Assembly: GCA_044508835.1 (NCBI GenBank)
Contig: JBIQHD010000006.1
Coordinates: 62,001 to 126,000, forward strand
Origin: JAKFDI01 sp044508835
GTDB lineage: Bacteria > Pseudomonadota > Gammaproteobacteria > Burkholderiales > Burkholderiaceae_C
Direction of reading: 5' to 3'
DNA length: 64,000 bases
The stretch's first letter is position 1, and each line of letters begins with the position of its first letter. Below are positions 7,954-17,266 of this stretch, piece after piece. The position numbers and the translations under genes were made by a program. Under the pieces are notes generated by a model. The model searched no databases, was not told the DNA's origin, and saw nothing but the letters and a program-made list of their open reading frames with translations.

Positions 7954-9780
7954 CTACGGCACTTCGACCGACGAGAAGTACACGGCGCCGTAGTCGTCCG
8001 GGCACGGCCCGGCCGACGGGCACACGGCGCGGCCGGCGTAGGGCGAGCCGGCGCCGGTGTGGCGGCGCAGCACGTCGGGCCCGGCGTCCTTGGGGAACTC
8101 GCCGAAGCCGAAGCCGCTCTCGCGCGTCATGCCCGTGGCGCCGAAGTCGCGCGGCACGGCCGAGACGATGGCGACGAAGTGGTCGGTGCCCGGCGGGCCG
8201 GCGGTCTCGAGCGCCCAGTGCGCCTCGGGCAGCAGCACCACCTGGCCGGCGCGCACGCGGTTGTTCTTCGACTTGTCGTTCGGGTAGAGCTGCAGGAACA
8301 GGCCGTCGGTGCCGGCGAGCAGCACGTACAGGTAGCCGTCGCGCGACGAGGTGACGGTCAGGCCGAGGTTGTCGTGCCCGATGCGGAACTGCGGGTGCGT
8401 GGTGGCGCCCTCGACGGTGAAGCCGGGCGTCTGCGCGGCGACGATGCGCTGCATCTCCTGCACCGGGTCGAAGCTCGCCGGCGCGGGCGCGGCCGCCGCG
8501 GCGGGCGGCGGCGCTGCCGGGGTTTCGGCGGGTGCGGGCGCGGCGGCGGGCGGGGCCTCGGCCACCGCCGGCGCCGGTGGCGAACTGGAGGACAGCAGCG
8601 CGTAGCCGCCGGCCGCCAGCGCCGCCAGCACGACCACGGCGGTGCCGGCGATCAGGGGTGTGCGGCTGCGAGCCGGGGCAGTTGCGGCCCCCGTGCGCAC
8701 CGACGCTGCGGCCGTCCGCGGCGCCGGCGCGGCCGCCGCCCGCTCGGGCACGAAGCCGTCGAGCCCGAGCGCCACGCGCAGCTCGCCGATCGACTGCGTG
8801 CGTTCCTCCGGCTTCACCGCCAGCGCCCGGTCGATGGCCGAGAGGAAGCGTTCGCTGTAGCGCCCCTTCGCCGCTTCGGCCAGCGGCACGAAGTTGTCGT
8901 TCATGAGCCGGCCCACCGAGGTCGGCGGCGTCTTGCCGACGATGGCGAAGTACACCACCGCGGCGAGCGCGTAGACGTCGGTCCACGGCCCCTGCTTCAT
9001 GCCCGGCACCTCGGCGTACTGCTCCACCGGCGCGTAGCCGGGCTTCAGGATCACCGTGAGCGCCTGCGTCATGTCGCCGATCACGCGGCGCGCGGCGCCG
9101 AAGTCGAGCAGCAGCGGGCGGTTGCTGCCCTCGAGCCGGATGACGTTGTCGGGCGCGATGTCGCGGTGGTAGCACTGCTCGCGGTGGATGACCTCCAGCG
9201 CCTCGGTCAGCGGCGCGAGCAGCTCCATCAGCCAGGCTTCGTCGGGCGGCCCGCCCAGGTCCTTGAGCTGCTGCTTGAGCGTCACGCCCTCGTAGAAGGG
9301 CATGACCATGTAGGCGGTGCCGTTGGCCTCCCAGAAGCGGTAGACCTTCACCAGCGAGGGGTGGTCGAACTGCGCCAGCAGCCGGGCCTCGTTGACGAAG
9401 CTCTTCAGGCCTGCCTCGAAGGTCTCGCGGTGGCGCTCCGACTTCACCGACACCTGCGTGCCGCCGGTGCGCGCGGCCAGGGCCGAGGGCATGTACTCCT
9501 TGAGCGCGACCATGCGCTGCAGCGAGTGGTCGCGTGCGAGGTAGACGATACCGAAGCCGCCCTCGCCCAGCACCTGCGTGAGTTCGAACTCGCCGAGGTA
9601 GGTGCCGATCGGCAGGTTGTTGTCGGAACCGGCGGCGGGCGCCGGCGCGGGCGGCACGGCGGGCGCGGCGGCGGCCTCGCCGCGCGGGTGGATCACGGTC
9701 GCGTCGCCGTCGGCCGGCTCGAACACCGTCTTCGGCGCGATGACGGTGCGCGCAGGATCGTCGTCTTCTTCTGGGCTCAT
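7954..9780 (-). CDS. ppkA: PpkA, T6SS serine/threonine kinase with DUF4384
   Basis: This membrane kinase switches on T6SS assembly by phosphorylating Fha and/or TssL in characterised systems. The 608 residues contain a kinase domain (about 61-340) with glycine loop GEGGFGIVY, Lys94, catalytic loop HRDIAPDN (Asp207) and DFG at 226-228. One transmembrane helix follows at about 375-396, then a Pro/Ala linker and a periplasmic DUF4384 domain (about 465-560). The N-terminal tail has three threonine motifs, TVIAP, TVFEP and TVIHP (Thr12, Thr18, Thr28), which are candidate autophosphorylation sites. It lies ten bases after tagF. Confidence 0.93.
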   Translation of the reverse strand: MSPEEDDDPARTVIAPKTVFEPADGDATVIHPRGEAAAAPAVPPAPAPAAGSDNNLPIGTYLGEFELTQVLGEGGFGIVYLARDHSLQRMVALKEYMPSALAARTGGTQVSVKSERHRETFEAGLKSFVNEARLLAQFDHPSLVKVYRFWEANGTAYMVMPFYEGVTLKQQLKDLGGPPDEAWLMELLAPLTEALEVIHREQCYHRDIAPDNVIRLEGSNRPLLLDFGAARRVIGDMTQALTVILKPGYAPVEQYAEVPGMKQGPWTDVYALAAVVYFAIVGKTPPTSVGRLMNDNFVPLAEAAKGRYSERFLSAIDRALAVKPEERTQSIGELRVALGLDGFVPERAAAAPAPRTAAASVRTGAATAPARSRTPLIAGTAVVVLAALAAGGYALLSSSSPPAPAVAEAPPAAAPAPAETPAAPPPAAAAAPAPASFDPVQEMQRIVAAQTPGFTVEGATTHPQFRIGHDNLGLTVTSSRDGYLYVLLAGTDGLFLQLYPNDKSKNNRVRAGQVVLLPEAHWALETAGPPGTDHFVAIVSAVPRDFGATGMTRESGFGFGEFPKDAGPDVLRRHTGAGSPYAGRAVCPSAGPCPDDYGAVYFSSVEVP

Positions 9781-9790
9781 GGCATGCGGG

Positions 9791-10543
9791 TCAGAACACG
9801 GTCTCGGCTTCGGCCCGGCCCGTGCCGCCGAGCATCTGCACGAACTGGTCGACGGCCGGCAGGCCGTGGCTCACGAGCAGGCGGGCGTCGTCGGGGCTGT
9901 CGGCGAGCCAGAAGGCGCGGCCGGCGGCGCGCGGCGGCCCGGCGGGGTCGGAGTCGCCGCGCAGCGCGCCGGCGAACAGCCCGGCGAGCTGGGTGCGGCT
10001 GCGGATGCCGTCGATCGGCACGAAGCCCGGCGAGCCGCTGAGCGCCGCGTCGAGCGCGCGGCGCGCCGCGGCCACGGCGGCATCGTCGATGCGCTCGTGC
10101 TCGACGACCGGCGGCAGCGTCGCCAGCGCCTCTTCAAGCTGCTCGATCGACCAGTCGCCCTGCAGCGCGTCCACCGCCAGGTCCTCGAGGCAGTGCAGCC
10201 AGCCCAGCAGCTGGTCCACCTCGTGCGTGCTGCGCGGCAGCTGCTGCAGCGGCATGGCGAGCGTGAGCGGGAAGTAGCGGCCGACGCGGTCGACCGAGGG
10301 CATCAGCACCCCGGCGATGGGCGCCGCCTGCGCCGACGAGAGCACGCCCGGCAGCAGCGCGAAGCGCCACACGGGGCTGCGCAGGTAGGCGTCGAGCCAG
10401 GTCTCGCCCAGTTGCGCGCGCTGCGCCGCCAGCCCCTCGCCCAGCCAGCGGTCCCAGGGCTCGATGAAGTCGGCATCGAGCCGCCGCGAGGCGAAGTCGC
10501 CCAATGAAGGCAGCTTGCCGTACCAGCCGGGAATCACGGTCAT
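9791..10543 (-). CDS. tagF: TagF, T6SS post-translational repressor
   Basis: TagF (ImpM/DUF2094 family) holds the T6SS inactive through Fha, independently of the kinase, in Pseudomonas and Agrobacterium. The N terminus TVIPGWYGKLPSLGDFASRRL is the diagnostic GKLPxxGDF signature. The length of 250 residues fits the family. The ATG at 10543 was chosen; a GTG codon one triplet upstream is also possible. It sits between tssM and ppkA, the usual company of this regulator. Confidence 0.93.
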   Translation of the reverse strand: MTVIPGWYGKLPSLGDFASRRLDADFIEPWDRWLGEGLAAQRAQLGETWLDAYLRSPVWRFALLPGVLSSAQAAPIAGVLMPSVDRVGRYFPLTLAMPLQQLPRSTHEVDQLLGWLHCLEDLAVDALQGDWSIEQLEEALATLPPVVEHERIDDAAVAAARRALDAALSGSPGFVPIDGIRSRTQLAGLFAGALRGDSDPAGPPRAAGRAFWLADSPDDARLLVSHGLPAVDQFVQMLGGTGRAEAETVF

Positions 10544-10602
10544 CACGTCACCGCACCCATCAAGCGGGCGCCGCGGATTCGGCTCTGCCGGTCCGCTGGT
10601 GC

Positions 10603-10620
10603 CGCCCCCTCGAGGGGGCG
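10603..10620. repeat. 18-base perfect palindrome in the tssM-tagF spacer
   Basis: CGCCCCCTCGAGGGGGCG is fully self-complementary and is followed by GCGCGAAGCGCG. The CCCCCTCGAGGGGG core is familiar as a dispersed intergenic repeat in Comamonadaceae genomes, which is recall and was not searched. It could act as an RNA hairpin between tssM and tagF, but no T-run follows on the minus strand. Confidence 0.55.
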
Positions 10621-10642
10621 CGCGAAGCGCGTAGGGGGTGGG

Positions 10643-13600
10643 TCATAGACTACCCGGGCAGCGGAATTGCTGGATTTCTTTCAGGCGGAAGGGGTTGAAG
10701 ACGCTGCTCGCGGTGACCTCGAAGCGCGCGCGCTTGCCGCCCAGGTTCATCACCAGCGCGAACTTCTCCGGCTGCGCCGAGGGCTGCACGTCGAAGCGGT
10801 CGAACAGGCGGAACAGCGCCCACGGCCCCTCGAACAGCAGGGGCGTGCCGCCCGGGTCGGCCTGCAGCTTGATCTGCGAAGCCACGCGGGGGCTGGGCCA
10901 CTGCACGGTCACGGGCGCGGTGTTGCCGGGCACGAACTTGAAGACCTGGCCGTCGATGTCGATCGTCACCGACTGCAGGCCGTCCTGCAGCTCGATGGCG
11001 CGCAGGTCGACCTTGAACGACGGGTTCTTGCCGCCGCCGCGGAAGAACACCTCCTTGATGCGCGCGGCGCGCTGGAAGTCGGCCAGCGCGGCCACGTTCA
11101 CCGGCCGGCTGCTGTCGCCCGTGGGCTTGAAGCGCCAGGGGTTGGCGCCGGTGTCGACCAGCGGCGCGAGCCGGCTCTGGAAGAACTCGTCGAGCATGCC
11201 GCCCACGCCGAAGAGCTGCGAGAAGTCCTCGGGCAGCACATCGGCGGTGGCGCTCGGCGTGAACGGATAGCGGCCGTTGATGGCACGCCGGCAGACGTCG
11301 GCCACCGGCTTGAGCTCGCTGGTGAGCGACTGGCGCTCCACCGTGCGCCCCTGCGACGCCGCGGCGCCCGACAGGCTCTCGAGCATCGAGCGGATGGGCT
11401 CGGGCTGCTGGCCGGCCTCGGCGCGGATGCGCTCGGCGCCGCCGGCGGGCGGCGGGGCCGACTTCGTCTTCTGCGCCTGGTCGACGGCCGAGAGCTGCAC
11501 GTAGACGTCGTTGAACAGGCGCAGCACCGCATCCATCGGCGGCGGCGTGCCGGCCATCAGGCGGTGGATGTGAGCGAAGTGGTCGTCGACCATCTGCTCC
11601 AGCGGGCGGCCGTCGTTCACGCCCTTCGAGCGCGGCCCCTGCACGCTGCCCGTGAGCGCGGCCAGTTCCTGCTTGGCCTCGTTCAGCCGGTACTTGATCT
11701 CGCCGGCAGTGGTGTTCATGTCGATCTCTTCGCGCTTTTGCACCAGCGTGGTCTCGCGCGTCACGCCGCGCAGGAAGGCGGCGAGCGGCGAGTCGACGCC
11801 CGACAGCGCGCGCGCGACCTGCAGGCTCTGGTCGATGCCGCCCATCTTCACGATGCGCACGTCGGCGATGTAGCGGTCCCAGGTCTTGATGTACTCCTCG
11901 AAGTACAGCCGGCGCACGCGGTTGGTGAGCTCGGGGTCGGCGCGCACCGCGGACAGCGCGCCCGCCGGCCGCTTCACGCCCAGCACCCATTCCTCCTCGC
12001 CGGCGAGCTGGCGCGTGGCGCGCTCGACCGACTTCTCGAAGGCCTGGCGGTAGCCGTCGCGCGTGAACAGGCCCGGGATGCCCTTGGTCAGCGGCTCGCC
12101 GCTCACGCGCTCGAAGACGTTGAGCGCCTGCGGGCCGGCCGCGCTCGCCACCGAGAACGGCGGGATGTCGGCGCCGACGTTGGCGCGCTTCAGGCGGCTG
12201 AAGATGCGGAACTCGAGCGGGTAGGCGACGAGCATGTCGCGCACGCCGGCCACGAGCTGCTTGTCCATCGGCGCGGCCGGCGGCGGCGCGCCGTGCTGCA
12301 GCATCGCGTCGAGGTGGGCGGCGAGCGCCTCGCGGTCCTCGGGGCTCAGGCTGCGCTCGAAGGTCACGTCCCAGTCGATCGCCACCCAGGCCTTGAACGA
12401 CTCGGCGTCGAAGTGCTCGGGCGTGTAGAGCATCAGGTAGTTCTTCAGGCCCTCGTAGGCGAACTCGAGATTGTCGCGGCTGGCGCCGCGCAGGCGCTCT
12501 TCCAGCCGGCGCACCACGCGCGGCATCAGCGCCTTGTCGAGCAGGCGGTTGTAGCCGAGCTCGGCGCCGGCATCGAGCTTGTCGCCCTGGTACAGGCCGA
12601 AGGCCATGGCCAGCGGCGGGTCGGCGAGGTCGAAGGCCGGCGTCTTCGCGGTATCGCGCACGAGGCCCAGCACCGGCGGCAGCGGCGTCACGTCGCCGCT
12701 GGTGGCCGGCGGCACGGTGTCGACCGCGCGCACCACCTCGGGCAGCTTGGCCTCGATCTCGCTCACGTAGGCGCGGTTCTTCATGAAGCTCACCGTCCAG
12801 CCGGCGACGAGCACCACGCTCGCCAGCGCCGTGAAGGCGAAGCCCGCGGCGCGCCAGCGGCGCCGCCGCGCCTCGACGCGGCGGTTCTCGCCGACGAGGC
12901 CCTGCTCCTTGAACACCACGTCTTTCAGCAGGCGGTGCAGGAAGAAGCTCTTGCCGCGCGCCCCGGCCGCCTGCGGCAGGCGGCGCTCCACGCCGAAGGT
13001 GCGCGCGAGCGTGCCCATCACGCGGTCGATGGGCGTGCCTTCCTGCGTGCCGCTGGTGAAGTACACGCCGCGCAGCAGCGCTCGCTCCTCCAGCGAGCCG
13101 CCGCCGCCGAACACCTGCTCGAGGAAGCCGCCGAGCAGCCCGCGCACGCCGCTGAACTGCTGCGGGAAGTTGAAGACGGCCGCGCGCTTGAGCACCTCGT
13201 GCTCGGCGTTCATGCGGTCCATCACGCGGTCGCGCACGCGCTTCTCCAGCGCGGCGAACTCCGAGCCGAACTGCGTCAGCGGGTCGTCGCTGCCGTCCGG
13301 CGCATACGGGAAGCTGAAGCCCCAGACCTGGTTGCGCTCTTCCTTGCCCAGGTCCTCGAACATCTCGTTGAAGCCGGCGATCAGGTCGGCCTTGGTCACG
13401 AGCACGTAGACCGGCGCGCGCACGCCCAGCTTCTCGGTCAGCTCCTGCATGCGCGCGCGCAGCTTGGCGGCGTGCTCCTTGCGCTCGGGCGGCGTCTGCT
13501 GCAGCAGGTCCTGGATGTTGACGGTGAGCAGCACGCCGTTGATCGGGCGGCGCGGGCGCGACTTCTTCAGCAGCGCGAGGAAGCCGTCCCAGGCGGAGGC

Positions 13601-14185
13601 GTCGACCTGCGCGTCCGACTCCTGCATGGTGTAGCGGCCCGCGGTGTCGATCAGCACCGCCTCGTCGGTGAACCACCAGTCGCAGTTGCGCGTGCCGCCG
13701 ACGCCGCGCACGCTCGCGTTGCCCAGCTTCTCGGCCAGCGGGAAGGTCAGGCCCGCGTTGAGCAGCGCCGTCGTCTTGCCCGAGCCCGGCGCACCGATGA
13801 AGATGTACCAGGGCATCTCGTACAGGAACTGCCCGCGCTTCATGAACGAGCCGCCGCCGCGCGCGGTCTTGAGCACGTCGATGGCCTGGGTGAAGCGCTC
13901 GTTGAGCGTGTTCAGCTCGCGGTCGGTGGTCTTGGGCCCCTTGGCGATGCCGTCGACCAGCGCCGCGTTCGTCTTCTTGCGCCGCCACGCGCCGAGCGCG
14001 AGCTTGAGCACCAGGATCAGGAACAGCGCGCCGACGAGCAGGCCGCGGCTCCACAGGCCGTCGAGCGGGCGCCATTCGCCGATGGCGATGAGCGGGCCCA
14101 CCCACCAGATCAGCGCCGACAGCGCCGCGATGCCGATCACGGCCCACAGCACGGGATGAAGGACGACGTGCAGCAGCTTTTTCAT
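10643..14185 (-). CDS. tssM: TssM (IcmF), T6SS inner-membrane core
   Basis: TssM spans the inner membrane and with TssL forms the membrane complex that anchors the baseplate. The 1180-residue product starts MKKLLHVVLHPVLW. It has two N-terminal transmembrane helices (about 10-35 and 47-66), a cytoplasmic NTPase domain with intact Walker A GAPGSGKT (131-138), a third helix near residue 475, and a long periplasmic region. The open frame continues upstream, but the ATG at 14185 matches the family N terminus and lies five bases after the tssL stop. Confidence 0.96.
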   Translation of the reverse strand: MKKLLHVVLHPVLWAVIGIAALSALIWWVGPLIAIGEWRPLDGLWSRGLLVGALFLILVLKLALGAWRRKKTNAALVDGIAKGPKTTDRELNTLNERFTQAIDVLKTARGGGSFMKRGQFLYEMPWYIFIGAPGSGKTTALLNAGLTFPLAEKLGNASVRGVGGTRNCDWWFTDEAVLIDTAGRYTMQESDAQVDASAWDGFLALLKKSRPRRPINGVLLTVNIQDLLQQTPPERKEHAAKLRARMQELTEKLGVRAPVYVLVTKADLIAGFNEMFEDLGKEERNQVWGFSFPYAPDGSDDPLTQFGSEFAALEKRVRDRVMDRMNAEHEVLKRAAVFNFPQQFSGVRGLLGGFLEQVFGGGGSLEERALLRGVYFTSGTQEGTPIDRVMGTLARTFGVERRLPQAAGARGKSFFLHRLLKDVVFKEQGLVGENRRVEARRRRWRAAGFAFTALASVVLVAGWTVSFMKNRAYVSEIEAKLPEVVRAVDTVPPATSGDVTPLPPVLGLVRDTAKTPAFDLADPPLAMAFGLYQGDKLDAGAELGYNRLLDKALMPRVVRRLEERLRGASRDNLEFAYEGLKNYLMLYTPEHFDAESFKAWVAIDWDVTFERSLSPEDREALAAHLDAMLQHGAPPPAAPMDKQLVAGVRDMLVAYPLEFRIFSRLKRANVGADIPPFSVASAAGPQALNVFERVSGEPLTKGIPGLFTRDGYRQAFEKSVERATRQLAGEEEWVLGVKRPAGALSAVRADPELTNRVRRLYFEEYIKTWDRYIADVRIVKMGGIDQSLQVARALSGVDSPLAAFLRGVTRETTLVQKREEIDMNTTAGEIKYRLNEAKQELAALTGSVQGPRSKGVNDGRPLEQMVDDHFAHIHRLMAGTPPPMDAVLRLFNDVYVQLSAVDQAQKTKSAPPPAGGAERIRAEAGQQPEPIRSMLESLSGAAASQGRTVERQSLTSELKPVADVCRRAINGRYPFTPSATADVLPEDFSQLFGVGGMLDEFFQSRLAPLVDTGANPWRFKPTGDSSRPVNVAALADFQRAARIKEVFFRGGGKNPSFKVDLRAIELQDGLQSVTIDIDGQVFKFVPGNTAPVTVQWPSPRVASQIKLQADPGGTPLLFEGPWALFRLFDRFDVQPSAQPEKFALVMNLGGKRARFEVTASSVFNPFRLKEIQQFRCPGSL

Positions 14186-14190
14186 GGCGG

Positions 14191-15525
14191 TCAGTCGCCC
14201 AGCGGGACGAACAGCGTGATCTCGACGCGGCGGTTCTTCGCGCGGCCCTCGGCCGTGGCGTTGTCGCCCACCGGCTCGGATTCGGCGCGCCCTTCCGCGC
14301 GCAGGCGCTCGGCCTTGATGTTGGCGCCGAGCATCATCTTCACCGAGTCGGCCCGCGCCTGCGACAGGTGCCAGTTCGACGGGAAGCGCAGCGAGCGGAT
14401 GGGCTGGCTGTCGGTGTGGCCGGTGATGAGGATGCGCCCCGGCACCTTCATCAGCGCCGCCTGGATGCGCGCGAGCGTGGGCATGACCTCGTCGGACAGC
14501 ACCGCGCCGCCCGACTGGAACATGCCGTCGCCCTTGATGATGACGATGGAGCGGTCGCCCAGGTCCTGCACCTGCACGCGGCCGGCATCGATGTCGGGCT
14601 TGAGCAGCCCGGCCAACCGCGGCGCGGCGGGCGGCGGCGGGGGCGGCGGTGCGGCGGCGACCGGCGGCGGCTTCACGTCCAGCGCCTGCAGCGTGGCGAA
14701 CACCGGGTCGGAGTAGCTGTTGATGCCCAGGCGCATGCCGAAGTAGACGAGCGCCAGCACGATGGCCGCGAGCGACATCACCACCCACATCGGAATGCCG
14801 GCGCGCAGCTTGCCTTCCGCGGCCACGCCTTCCCAGCGCGGCGAGAGCGCAGCTTCAGCGCGCTCCTTGCCGCCCTTGAGCATCTGCGCGAGCCGCGTGC
14901 GCACGCTGTCGAGCTGGGCGCGGCCGTCGTTGGCCACGCGGTAGCGGCCCTCGAAGCCGAAGGCCAGCACGACGTACATCAGCTCCAGCAGGTTGCGGTT
15001 GGCCGCCACGTTCTCGGCCAGCTTGGACATGAGCTGGAAGACCTTCTCGCCGCCCCAGGTCTCGTTGTGGAACTGCACCAGCAGGCTCTGGTTCGACCAC
15101 ACGCCCGAGCTGCCCCAGGGCGTGCTGGCGGCCGATTCGTCGAGCAGCGTGCACAGGATGTAGCGCCCGGCGATGACCTGCTCGTTGGGCAGCCCTTCGG
15201 CGCGCGCCTGCTGCTCGAACTTGCGGATGCCGTCGGCCAGCGCGTCCTTCAGCCCGGCGGGGTTCGGGTGCGTGGCCATGGCGCGGATGCGCGGCGCCGC
15301 GCTGAGCAGCGGCGCGGCGGCGGCCACCAGCGGGTTGAGGTTGGCCGTCATCAGCGCGTCCATCGCCATCGGCGCCTCGCGCCCGGCGGGCTCGGCGCGC
15401 GGCGCGGCGGCGGCCGCCGCACCCGCGGCGGTGCGCGGCGCGCCGCGGCCGGCGGCCGGCTTGATCACCGTGCGCTCCGACTCGAAGGCGGCGAAGGGAT
15501 CGTTCTCGCGTCCGGGTTCACTCAT
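14191..15525 (-). CDS. tssL: TssL (DotU) with C-terminal OmpA domain
   Basis: TssL is the inner-membrane partner of TssM. The 444 residues have a cytoplasmic DotU domain (about 50-235), one transmembrane helix (about 252-272, VVMSLAAIVLALVYFGM) and a proline-rich linker. The periplasmic OmpA-type peptidoglycan-binding domain (about 305-440) carries GHTDSQPIRS and NRRVEI. The N terminus holds FESERTVIKP with Thr19. This resembles the motif phosphorylated by PpkA and read by Fha in Agrobacterium TssL (established there, inferred here). It sits between tssK and tssM. Confidence 0.96.
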   Translation of the reverse strand: MSEPGRENDPFAAFESERTVIKPAAGRGAPRTAAGAAAAAAPRAEPAGREAPMAMDALMTANLNPLVAAAAPLLSAAPRIRAMATHPNPAGLKDALADGIRKFEQQARAEGLPNEQVIAGRYILCTLLDESAASTPWGSSGVWSNQSLLVQFHNETWGGEKVFQLMSKLAENVAANRNLLELMYVVLAFGFEGRYRVANDGRAQLDSVRTRLAQMLKGGKERAEAALSPRWEGVAAEGKLRAGIPMWVVMSLAAIVLALVYFGMRLGINSYSDPVFATLQALDVKPPPVAAAPPPPPPPAAPRLAGLLKPDIDAGRVQVQDLGDRSIVIIKGDGMFQSGGAVLSDEVMPTLARIQAALMKVPGRILITGHTDSQPIRSLRFPSNWHLSQARADSVKMMLGANIKAERLRAEGRAESEPVGDNATAEGRAKNRRVEITLFVPLGD

Positions 15526-15572
15526 GCTCGTCTCTCACTCGCTGACCGCCGACGGCGCAGCCGCTGCGCGCC

Positions 15573-16910
15573 TCACGCGCGGATGGCCCAGAACTCGAGC
15601 TCGAGCCCGGGGAACTCGCCCGCGATGTGCATCGCCAGGCCCCCCGAGGTCTCGAGCTGCTTCCACAGCTCGTTGCCGCGCGTCTCGAGCTCGAAGTAGT
15701 TGAAGCCCGCGTGGTACGGAATCTGCCGCGGCGCCACCGGCAGCGGGCGCAGCGCCACGCCGGGCAGCTGCAGGTTGACGAGGTCGCGGATGCGCTCGAC
15801 CGGGCCGATCTTGACCTGCGTGGGAAAGCGCGCGCGCAGCGCCTCGCCGGGCATCTGCGAGGCCACGGCGAGCACGAAGCTCGCGCTGCGCTGCAGCTCG
15901 GTGTCGGCGATGATGGCCACGCGGATGCCGTACTTGCGGTCCTGCAGCTCGATGGGGATCGCGGTCTGCTCCATCACCATCGACAGCGACTGGCGCAGAT
16001 CGTCGATGACGAAGCGGAAGCAGCGCGCCGGGTCGTCGTGCTCGTATTCGAGGAAGGCGGGCGGGCGGCGCTTGTCGCGGAAGGTGGACAGGTCGCCGGC
16101 CAGGCTCAGGCAGGCCGCGTACAGCGTCTGCGGGTGCAGCACCGAGCGCTGGTGCAGGTGCGCGAACAGCGGCTCGTTGCGGTTCACCGTCTCGAGCAGC
16201 AGGAAGTCGGCGATCTCGGCCACGCCGCCGCGCCCGGGCTGCGCCATGCGCGCGGCCAGCGCCTCGCCGCGCTGGTGCAGCAGGCCGCGGATCTCGCGCA
16301 GGTAGCCGTCGAGGATGGCGTGGCCCTGCGCATGCAGCATGGGCGGCACGTGCTGCGCGTCGAGCACCACCTTGTTGTCGGCGCGGCGCTCGACCACGCG
16401 CGCCACGCCGAGCGTGGCATAGCCGTCGCCGGCATCGCGCTCGAGCATCAGGCGCAGGTTGAGCCGGCCGATCTGCAGCGAGGCGTCGCGGTCCACCGTG
16501 GTGTTGCTGTCGCGCACGTCGACCTCGGCCACCGCATAGCGCGGGCCCATCGAGCCGGCGGTCTGCTCGGCGTCGGTCTCGACGATGCCCGGGCGCGCCA
16601 GCACCAGCGCCAGCACCACGCGCTCGTTGCGCGCATCGGGCGGGATGTCGAGCGCGGCGGGCGCCGCGTCGTTGCCGGGGATCGAGAACGCCGTGCCGTC
16701 GGGCAGCACGCCCTGCGCGGTGTTCAGCGCCAGCTTGCCGAGCGCGAGCGCGGCCTCGTCGAGCACCAGCGAGACGAAGCCCCAGCCGTAGCCGGCGGTG
16801 GCCGCCAGGCGCGACTGGAGCTGGTGTTCGAGGTGGCGGTCGTGCTGCTGGAAATGCTGCGGCTGGAGAAACATGCCCTCCGTCCACACCACCTTGTTGT
16901 GCCAGGTCAT
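15573..16910 (-). CDS. tssK: TssK, T6SS baseplate-membrane connector
   Basis: TssK trimers link the baseplate to the TssLM membrane complex. The start at 16910 gives 445 residues, the family length, and the classic N terminus MTWHNKVVWTEGMFLQPQHFQQ. The longer open frame upstream has no family match. The C terminus reads FPGLELEFWAIRA. It is the first gene of block C (tssK-tssL-tssM-tagF-ppkA-fusion) and is divergent from the ompA-like gene at 17267. Confidence 0.96.
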   Translation of the reverse strand: MTWHNKVVWTEGMFLQPQHFQQHDRHLEHQLQSRLAATAGYGWGFVSLVLDEAALALGKLALNTAQGVLPDGTAFSIPGNDAAPAALDIPPDARNERVVLALVLARPGIVETDAEQTAGSMGPRYAVAEVDVRDSNTTVDRDASLQIGRLNLRLMLERDAGDGYATLGVARVVERRADNKVVLDAQHVPPMLHAQGHAILDGYLREIRGLLHQRGEALAARMAQPGRGGVAEIADFLLLETVNRNEPLFAHLHQRSVLHPQTLYAACLSLAGDLSTFRDKRRPPAFLEYEHDDPARCFRFVIDDLRQSLSMVMEQTAIPIELQDRKYGIRVAIIADTELQRSASFVLAVASQMPGEALRARFPTQVKIGPVERIRDLVNLQLPGVALRPLPVAPRQIPYHAGFNYFELETRGNELWKQLETSGGLAMHIAGEFPGLELEFWAIRA

Positions 16911-17266
16911 AGCGTCTCTCAGCCGTGGAGTTGCCCGCTGGTCACGGCATCCGGGCGTGCCGGTGCGTGATTCGTTCGTGTTGGTCGATGGCCCCGGGCG
17001 CGGGCCGCATCGAAGGGCTCGCGCGAGGCGTGGCTCACTGTACTGCAGCAATCCCGCGGGCGGCGCGCATTCGCGCCCGAGCGTGACCCGGTTCGCGAAC
17101 CTCGGCACGCACCCCGCCCCCGCGTGGATCGGTGTGTCGCCGGGCGGCCGGAAGTGACTATGATCCCCGCTCTCACGCACGGCATCGGGCGCCACGCCGC
17201 GATGCGGTCGACCCGGGGCCCAGACACGCGGACCGCCCCTCCATTTCGTTCCACAGAGGAGTGCAC
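16911..17266. promoter_or_regulatory. Divergent intergenic region between tssK and the ompA-like gene
   Basis: This 356-base stretch separates divergent genes and must hold promoters for both. On the plus strand TATGAT at 17159-17164 is a fair -10 box about 100 bases before the ompA-like ATG, without a good -35. On the minus strand TACAGT (17037-17042) is a weak -10 candidate for tssK. No coding sequence or clear operator was seen. Confidence 0.35.

Noticed and set aside
10667..14716. A 1349-codon plus-strand open frame opposite tssM
   Set aside because: Antisense shadow of tssM, with repetitive His/Arg/Ala-rich text.
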